Source: Chitinophagaceae bacterium (lineage in GTDB: Bacteria > Bacteroidota > Bacteroidia > Chitinophagales > Chitinophagaceae). From it: a stretch of DNA of 49,093 nt. This document shows, piece after piece, positions 43,950 to 49,093 of this stretch. The stretch's first letter is position 1; each line of letters opens with the position of its first letter. The position numbers were made by a program, and so were the translations under genes. A model generated the notes under the pieces. It saw only the letters and a program-made list of their open reading frames with translations, did not search any database and was not told where the DNA came from. The stretch covers positions 1 to 49,093 of the forward strand of contig JAEUVD010000055.1 of assembly GCA_016787065.1 (NCBI GenBank), given 5' to 3'.

Positions 43950-45539
43950 CTAATTATCTGTTCTGCGTTCAAACAACAAGAGATGTTTTGAAGAAGATAC
44001 AAATTTCTGATTGAAATGAATAAGAATACTATCCATTAAGGCTTGTACACACGGTTGTTGCTTCTGTTTGCTGTTCCAGTTTTGCAAGAGAATATAATCA
44101 ATCTTGGTTCCGGTTGCCTTCTCATAATTTTGATAGGAATCGCAAGGAGGATAATTACCCGGATTAAAGCCGGGCGCACTGAATCGAGGGCTCATACCCG
44201 GTCGCCATTGAACCGGAAAATAATTCAAATCGGCTTCATAATTATTAAGCAGAATAAGATGCTTATCGTTATAGGCGCCAAGATAATCGGTAAGGTGAAT
44301 AAATGACGCATCCGCTTCAAACAACACTTCCTTTTCAGATAGATGATGGGCATCATCCATGTGCAAATTCAAAACCACACTCTGATCGCGTATTTCGGAT
44401 CGGCAACTTAGCAATTCGTCCGATAAATCGGAAGCTTTCAATACGGAAGGGAAACGAATGGCGAGCAAAACACCCAAAAGTGCGAAACAAAAAAACATAC
44501 TATAAGTTTTTATTGAATCAGGAAACTCGATGGATGCAAGAAAAAATATCAGAAACAATAACGGTAGAAAAGCTAACCGAAGATCGATTGATCCCGCACC
44601 TCCAATGCTATGCGGTGCGCATAAATAACTATACGTGGTGTAAGCCGCCATGAGCAAAAACAAGATACCAATAGCCTGGGTGGTGCGTATTCGAAACAGT
44701 GCGTAAAAGAAACCAAACACGATACCAAGTACTACAACAAGTAACGGATAAAATTCTAGTTGTTTGGTACTCATGAGAAAGTAAAGTTTGCTCCATTGCA
44801 CAGCCTTCTGTTGTAAAGTAAGGGCGTGTGGAACGGTATCTAATCCGGTACGAAATAAAAAACCAACAAGTAAAAGCAGTAAGGGCGTTGAGATCAGCGT
44901 TAAGACTCTTATCTCATCCCAAAGCATTCTAAATTGAAAAGTTATTAGCTCGCGATATCGAAATATAATCCAGAGTGCAACTATAAGTAAAAGCGTGTAG
45001 CCAGCTATCATGCCATGAGAAAGAATGGTAAAGCCTAAGAGTAGAAACAAATTAAATGCTTTGTGAACAGAAGTAATTTCTTGGTAATTACGTAGGAAAT
45101 ACGATAAACTCCAAAACATGAAAGCGATTGCAAAAGAGTAATTATAAAAGCCTTGCTGAAATGCCAAGGTAAAAACAAAGGGGAAGAATAAGTAACTCAA
45201 AAAACGATTTTCATCGCGGATAGCATGAATCAAACTTCGAAATCCATAAGCGAATAAGGTTACGTAGCATACTTGAACTACTTTATCGGCTAGCATCGGT
45301 TTCAGGAATCGTGTAAATACACCAAGCAGAATATGGCTCATCCAATTCGGTTCGATGCTTTTATTCAGTTGATAAAATGGTTTGTAGAAAGTACGTTCTG
45401 AAGTAAAGAGATAATCGAACCAAACTTTTGCATTGTACGTATGACTTGGCCCATCACCAGTAACATAACAATCCGGTATAACTATAATACTGAGTGCAAG
45501 CAATACCATCGCTAAGAATAAAAACCTTTCGTATTTCAC
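43950..45539 (-). CDS. Polytopic membrane protein, possibly GT-C-type glycosyltransferase-like
   Basis: 529 residues with about ten transmembrane helices (up to about residue 370) and a soluble C-terminal domain of about 160 residues. The first external loop holds an Asp-Gly-Pro-Ser-His motif (Asp29 to His33), in the place where GT-C glycosyltransferases keep their catalytic acidic residue. No family can be named with certainty. The C-terminal domain (e.g. LILLNNYEADLNYFPVQWRPGMSP, DYILLQNW) is expected outside the cytoplasm. The gene follows the helicase gene by 88 bp on the same strand. Confidence 0.75.
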   Translation of the reverse strand: MKYERFLFLAMVLLALSIIVIPDCYVTGDGPSHTYNAKVWFDYLFTSERTFYKPFYQLNKSIEPNWMSHILLGVFTRFLKPMLADKVVQVCYVTLFAYGFRSLIHAIRDENRFLSYLFFPFVFTLAFQQGFYNYSFAIAFMFWSLSYFLRNYQEITSVHKAFNLFLLLGFTILSHGMIAGYTLLLIVALWIIFRYRELITFQFRMLWDEIRVLTLISTPLLLLLVGFLFRTGLDTVPHALTLQQKAVQWSKLYFLMSTKQLEFYPLLVVVLGIVFGFFYALFRIRTTQAIGILFLLMAAYTTYSYLCAPHSIGGAGSIDLRLAFLPLLFLIFFLASIEFPDSIKTYSMFFCFALLGVLLAIRFPSVLKASDLSDELLSCRSEIRDQSVVLNLHMDDAHHLSEKEVLFEADASFIHLTDYLGAYNDKHLILLNNYEADLNYFPVQWRPGMSPRFSAPGFNPGNYPPCDSYQNYEKATGTKIDYILLQNWNSKQKQQPCVQALMDSILIHFNQKFVSSSKHLLLFERRTDN

Positions 45540-45627
45540 GCAGGTAAAAGTAGAATTATTTTCAAGGATACCAGCGAAGTGATGCTCGATTCAAGAAGAA
45601 AACACGTTACGAGGTTGGTGTATATAG

Positions 45628-47841
45628 CTATACTTGTTTCGCTGATGCCAGTGCTTGTTCTAGAGCATGTGCCGCTAGCGCTATCCGAATCTGGAAATAA
45701 CTATACTTACCTTGAAAGGTTTCGAAAATTTCTTTCGATCCGGGGGTTTCTTGCTTTGCCTTTATCTCCATTATACGGTCAATATCCTGTTGCGTAACAA
45801 ATGAACTTGCGTTTAATTCGCCACTTCGTACGAAAGTATATAAATGGCCTTCGATGGTTGAACGCGCCATATCGCGCAGAGCCATTATTTCATCGACACT
45901 TTTCCCTTCCTCAAAATAATCGAGCGTTACTTTGGCACTTTTACCCTTTTCAGGTTTCTTCTCCTTTGCTACTTCTACCTTGTGTTCGACTGTCTTCGAG
46001 CTATAATTTGAATTCAACAAGAAGGCTTTGTCGATATCAAAAGGTTTCTCCTTATAGGTTACTTTATAAAAACGTTGTAATTTATTCCACAATGCTTCTT
46101 GCAAAACTGTCAATTTACTTTCATAGCCACGAACCCCTTTCTTCGTGTGTAACACATCTCTTATTTTTTTGAGGGGTAAGATAACATCATCAAATAAGCT
46201 CTTCGTAAAATAGTTCAATGCTTTACTAATTCGAACAAGAAGTTTATCTTCTTCATTACGCAATATCAACTGTTGAAGTTCCGGAAGAAATCGTTGTGCG
46301 GTTTTATCTAACTCGTCTAAACTTTGTTTCGCATGGGTAAGGGTTGATACGATGTCGTGGTTGCTACCAACTAGTTTATTCGATGCTGTTTCCTTGAGAA
46401 ATTCCTCTGTATCGTGCAGGGCATATTGAAACGTAAATAACTTCCTGAATTTTTCAATTTGATACATTTTTTGATCGTTGCTGAGTTGCGCTCGAAGTTC
46501 CTGTGCGTCCACTTCACCTTGAGCAAAATGCTGAATGCGTGGGTCCGACATAACAGCGCCAGGACTGATTTTAGATCGCAATTTCATACCCTCCATCGTG
46601 GTGCATCTACTGAGTGCCACATAAACCTGTCCGGGTGCAAAGGAAGCGCCCGCATCGATAATTGCTCGTTCAAATGTGAGGCCTTGACTTTTATGTATCG
46701 TAATAGCCCAAGCCAATCGAAGCGGAAACTGTGTAAAGGTTCCGGCTACACGTTCTTCAATCATATTCTTTTCTTCATCCAAATCATAGGTAATATTCTC
46801 CCAAATTTCTCGAGGTACTTTAAATTGATTTTTCTCTCCGGGAAATTCTACAAAAATATCTTGTTCATTCAAGGCCACAACAGTAGCTAGTTTACCGTTA
46901 TAGTATTGCTTTTCTTCTGTATTATCATTTCGGATAAACATTACCTGAGCCCCTACTTTTAATACCAGCACACGATCGGTGGGTAATTGTTTATCACCAA
47001 AATCGCGATCAATAATACCTTCATAACTGTACTTAGGTGTAGCTAATCGTTGCAGCTCTTCCTGATTGATTGCTTCGGCCTTATGATTGTGCGAGGTTAC
47101 TGTTATGTATTGTAAATCGGTAGAAACAAAATTTGGCGCATAGCATTCATGCAGATAATTATAATCATCCAGCGAGAGTTCATTAATTCGAATCCGATTT
47201 AGTAATTCGATAAACCGACTATCCTTTTGTCGGTACACTTTTTTCAACTCGATGTATAAAGGATGCAACTCCTTCATAATAGGTGCATCGAAAAAATACG
47301 GGCTTTTATAATGTTCTTCGAGAATATCGCGTTCCGAATCTACCACTACCGGTGGTAACTGATATAAATCACCAATAAACAACACCTGAACTCCCCCAAA
47401 AGGCTTCGGATTTCGTCGAACGCTTTTTAATACATGATGAATAGCTTCGAGATGATCGGCACGCATCATACTTACTTCATCTATTACCAAGAGTTCTAAT
47501 TCGCGCAGCAGTTTTCGTTTTGTATCGTTCATGCGCAAGTTCTTCAATAAGTAATGCTTATCGGCCACGCGTTCGTTTCGTCCGAAACCCAAAGGCATTT
47601 GTGCCACAAAGGGTTTTAAGGGTAATTGAAACATGGAATGCATGGTAACGCCACCGGCATTAATAGCGGCTACACCGGTGGGTGCCACGATAACCATATT
47701 TTTCGGACTATGTTCTTTCAGGTATTTTAGAAAAGTTGTTTTACCGGTACCCGCCTTTCCGGTAAGGTAAACCGTACGCATGGTATCGGTAACATAGTAC
47801 CATGCCAATTGAAAAAACTCGTTCTCGGTATCTATCTGCAT
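45628..47841 (-). CDS. Pif1/RecD-like DNA helicase with C-terminal HTH domain
   Basis: 737 residues, superfamily 1B. Walker A is GKAGTGKT (28-35), Walker B is LVIDEVSMM, motif III is VLFIGDLYQLPP, and the C-terminal helicase motifs are AITIHKSQGLTFERAIID and VYVALSRCTTMEG. The C-terminus (about 640-700, VTLDYFEEGKSVDEIMALRDMARSTIEGHLYTFVRSGEL) resembles the HTH_40 domain found at the end of RecQ- and Pif1-like helicases. Such proteins unwind forks, G-quadruplexes or R-loops. The promoter has TATCTTTG and, 32 bp further upstream, the palindromic 16-mer shared with the exonuclease-holA operon. Confidence 0.93.
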   Translation of the reverse strand: MQIDTENEFFQLAWYYVTDTMRTVYLTGKAGTGKTTFLKYLKEHSPKNMVIVAPTGVAAINAGGVTMHSMFQLPLKPFVAQMPLGFGRNERVADKHYLLKNLRMNDTKRKLLRELELLVIDEVSMMRADHLEAIHHVLKSVRRNPKPFGGVQVLFIGDLYQLPPVVVDSERDILEEHYKSPYFFDAPIMKELHPLYIELKKVYRQKDSRFIELLNRIRINELSLDDYNYLHECYAPNFVSTDLQYITVTSHNHKAEAINQEELQRLATPKYSYEGIIDRDFGDKQLPTDRVLVLKVGAQVMFIRNDNTEEKQYYNGKLATVVALNEQDIFVEFPGEKNQFKVPREIWENITYDLDEEKNMIEERVAGTFTQFPLRLAWAITIHKSQGLTFERAIIDAGASFAPGQVYVALSRCTTMEGMKLRSKISPGAVMSDPRIQHFAQGEVDAQELRAQLSNDQKMYQIEKFRKLFTFQYALHDTEEFLKETASNKLVGSNHDIVSTLTHAKQSLDELDKTAQRFLPELQQLILRNEEDKLLVRISKALNYFTKSLFDDVILPLKKIRDVLHTKKGVRGYESKLTVLQEALWNKLQRFYKVTYKEKPFDIDKAFLLNSNYSSKTVEHKVEVAKEKKPEKGKSAKVTLDYFEEGKSVDEIMALRDMARSTIEGHLYTFVRSGELNASSFVTQQDIDRIMEIKAKQETPGSKEIFETFQGKYSYFQIRIALAAHALEQALASAKQV

Positions 47842-47857
47842 GCGTTTTCTGAACCGT

Positions 47858-47912
47858 CAAAGATAGAGGCTTGTATCGTGTAGTTTAGTTTTTGTTTGGA
47901 ATATTATATTCC
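47858..47912 (-). promoter_or_regulatory. Promoter of the helicase gene with a palindromic putative operator
   Basis: On the minus strand the palindrome GGAATATAATATTCC (47898-47912; AGGAATATAATATTCC with the preceding base) is followed by 32 bp, the -7 box TATCTTTG (47858-47865) and 16 bp to the ATG. No TTTG is present near -33. Sequence and spacing repeat those at 15903-15959. Confidence 0.6.
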
Positions 47913-47990
47913 TAACTGATACCTACAGCAGCCGGTTGTTTTGGCACTAAGGAATCTCTTGTAGAACCCTCCGTTTCTTATCGCAAGTTG

Positions 47991-48026
47991 TAAAAAGAAA
48001 AACTCCGCTATAAAATTACAGCGGAG
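47991..48026 (-). terminator. Rho-independent terminator of the cysteine protease gene
   Basis: On the minus strand CTCCGCT (48026-48020) pairs with AGCGGAG (48009-48003), followed by TTTTTCTTTTT. It is 32 bp after the stop at 48059 and separates this gene from the helicase promoter. Confidence 0.88.
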
Positions 48027-48058
48027 GTTTCTTTATAAAGGGGAATATAAGGGCGTTA

Positions 48059-48976
48059 TTAGCGAAGGCTCAACGTTTTACTTAAAGCCTTGTTTCCGTT
48101 TACAGATACGAAGTATAAACCACGATTCCAATTGGTTACATCAACCGGAAGGCTATTTACATCTTTACTTACTGTGGTACGGTAAACTATTTTACCTACG
48201 GCATCGGTGATGATGATATGAGAATCAGATGTTTTCTCACCATTCAACAACACATTCATTCTATCCGTTGCAGGATTTGGATATAGATTTACAGAAAGCG
48301 CTTCTACAGCATTGGTAATAGTTTGCTCCGGCGCCGCTTTGTAATAGGTAGAACCATAGGTTGAAGCATTATTCATACGTAACGTGTGCGTCCAGGTTCC
48401 AGAACCATTTGCATTGCTGAAGGTGCTGTAAGTCCAGGTGTTAGCGCTGTTATTACCAGGATTATTAAAATAAACGTAACCACTTTTGTAACGATTCACT
48501 ACTACAAAGTGACCACCACCACCATTCCAACCCCAACGAGCAATCATAAGTTTGCGAGCCGCTAAGTTTGATGCCAAGGTAGCTGCGCTTAAAGAACTAC
48601 CATAGGATGTGTTTGGTATGCTATACTCATTAAGGATATCGGAAAGACTGCCATCGCAACCATACATAGCTTGCGGACTGTTAAATAAACTGGCGTTCGA
48701 GCATGCAGATGTTGAACTATGGTTCAGGTTATTACAACCCCACCATCCGAACCAAGCTTGCTCACGATCTTTTGATTTATTAACCACAGTGCATTGTGCA
48801 ATCGTTCCCGGACGGTATGCCCAGTACATCATTTCAGTACACGCAGCCCAACACCAATTACTCATGCTTTGTTGAACGGTTGGTACATAGCTACCGGTTA
48901 CAGTTTGCGATTTTGAAGACGTGCTCATGGCGAAGAAAGCCAATGATAAAATACTATATTGAATAAACTTTTTCAT
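48059..48976 (-). CDS. Secreted papain-like cysteine protease with type IX sorting domain
   Basis: 305 residues: a signal peptide (ending SSKSQ), a papain-like domain of about 180 residues, and a type IX sorting domain (about 230-305; LYPNPATDRMNVLL ... GLYFVSVNGNKALSK). The likely catalytic Cys42 is in MSNWCWAACTEMM, preceded by Gln36 as the oxyanion residue, with His156 in GGGHFVVVNRY and Asn171/Asn172 after it. NWCWAA is typical of C39-like and AvrRpt2-like clan CA proteases. Extra cysteines (46, 62, 81, 92, 107) may form disulfides. The target is unknown; the protein is expected outside the cell. Confidence 0.87.
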   Translation of the reverse strand: MKKFIQYSILSLAFFAMSTSSKSQTVTGSYVPTVQQSMSNWCWAACTEMMYWAYRPGTIAQCTVVNKSKDREQAWFGWWGCNNLNHSSTSACSNASLFNSPQAMYGCDGSLSDILNEYSIPNTSYGSSLSAATLASNLAARKLMIARWGWNGGGGHFVVVNRYKSGYVYFNNPGNNSANTWTYSTFSNANGSGTWTHTLRMNNASTYGSTYYKAAPEQTITNAVEALSVNLYPNPATDRMNVLLNGEKTSDSHIIITDAVGKIVYRTTVSKDVNSLPVDVTNWNRGLYFVSVNGNKALSKTLSLR

Positions 48977-49017
48977 GATTTGATTTTTTTGATTTGATAT
49001 GATTTGGTTAGGGATTC

Positions 49018-49092
49018 TTATTTATTGTTTTCTTGTTGTTGGTTTAGTTCATCAGCTTCTTGATTGGTCATTACCTCTTTCACGGTTTGAGG
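49018..49092 (-). CDS. C-terminal tail of a gene cut by the right edge
   Basis: On the minus strand an open frame enters from the window edge and ends at a TAA (49018-49020) after PQTVKEVMTNQEADELNQQQ and four more residues. The tail is polar and acidic with a Gln/Asn-rich end. It lies 42 bp upstream of the protease gene on the same strand. Too little is visible to name it. Confidence 0.4.
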   Translation of the reverse strand, partial: PQTVKEVMTNQEADELNQQQENNK

Positions 49093-49093
49093 A

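Noticed and set aside
1..49093. tRNA and rRNA genes
   Set aside because: No T-arm GGTTCGAATCC-like sequence in an intergenic region and no rRNA-like stretch was found on either strand by eye.

Overview
The window is chromosomal DNA of a Bacteroidota member. The evidence is lineage-typical gene content (three secreted proteins with type IX secretion C-terminal sorting domains, the bacillithiol gene bshB1, DUF4293 and DUF6427-like membrane proteins, a DksA-like protein ending in a Bacteroidota-style TraR domain), repeated TAnnTTTG promoter -7 boxes, and A-rich leaders without Shine-Dalgarno sequences. A stand-alone small purQ hints at a Chitinophagales- or Sphingobacteriia-like lineage, but the order cannot be fixed from the sequence. 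No tRNA, rRNA or CRISPR array was seen.

Layout. 1-5327 (minus): a tight gene string of an unknown secreted protein, a DUF6427-like membrane protein, purQ, a DsbD-alpha-like domain protein and dsbD (cut by the left edge). 5413-8814 (minus): an M49 dipeptidyl-peptidase-III-like enzyme and a PQQ-type beta-propeller lipoprotein. 9044-13656 (plus): the envelope cluster uppS-bamA-skp-like-skp-like, closed by a strong terminator. 13709-15884 (minus): a translationally coupled operon of a PolB-like 3'-5' exonuclease, holA and a small secreted protein. 16055-17011: a membrane-anchored coiled-coil protein. 17230-20783: carB, split at its interdomain linker by a cassette of about 740 bp that carries a frameshifted ORF6N gene. 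20917-27934: two type IX cargo proteins, an iodotyrosine-deiodinase-like flavoenzyme and unknown genes. 28032-34580 (minus): bshB1, prfA, a DksA-like protein with a histone-H1-like tail, and ileS. 34761-37275: small envelope proteins and a GmhB-like HAD phosphatase. 37285-37731: a repeat array. 37759-43700 (plus): nuoF, a TPR histidine kinase overlapping fdhD, a LOG-family protein and a porin-like protein. 43950-48976 (minus): a polytopic membrane protein, a Pif1/RecD-like helicase and a secreted papain-like protease. A gene tail reaches the right edge.

The most interesting observations are these. (1) Upstream of the exonuclease-holA operon and of the Pif1-like helicase sits the same 16-bp sequence AGGAATATAATATTCC, palindromic and exactly 32 bp from a TAnnTTTG box in both, which suggests an undescribed DNA-metabolism regulon. 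(2) carB is interrupted by an ORF6N cassette flanked by a 7-bp direct repeat, CGAAATC, that lies in the same codon phase on both sides; removing the cassette and one repeat copy restores one continuous 935-residue CarB. (3) Inside the ORF6N gene, at its frameshift, lies a perfect palindrome with 16-bp arms. (4) The repeat array before nuoF has four direct 81-82 bp units, two inverted copies and perfect 11-bp inverted ends.
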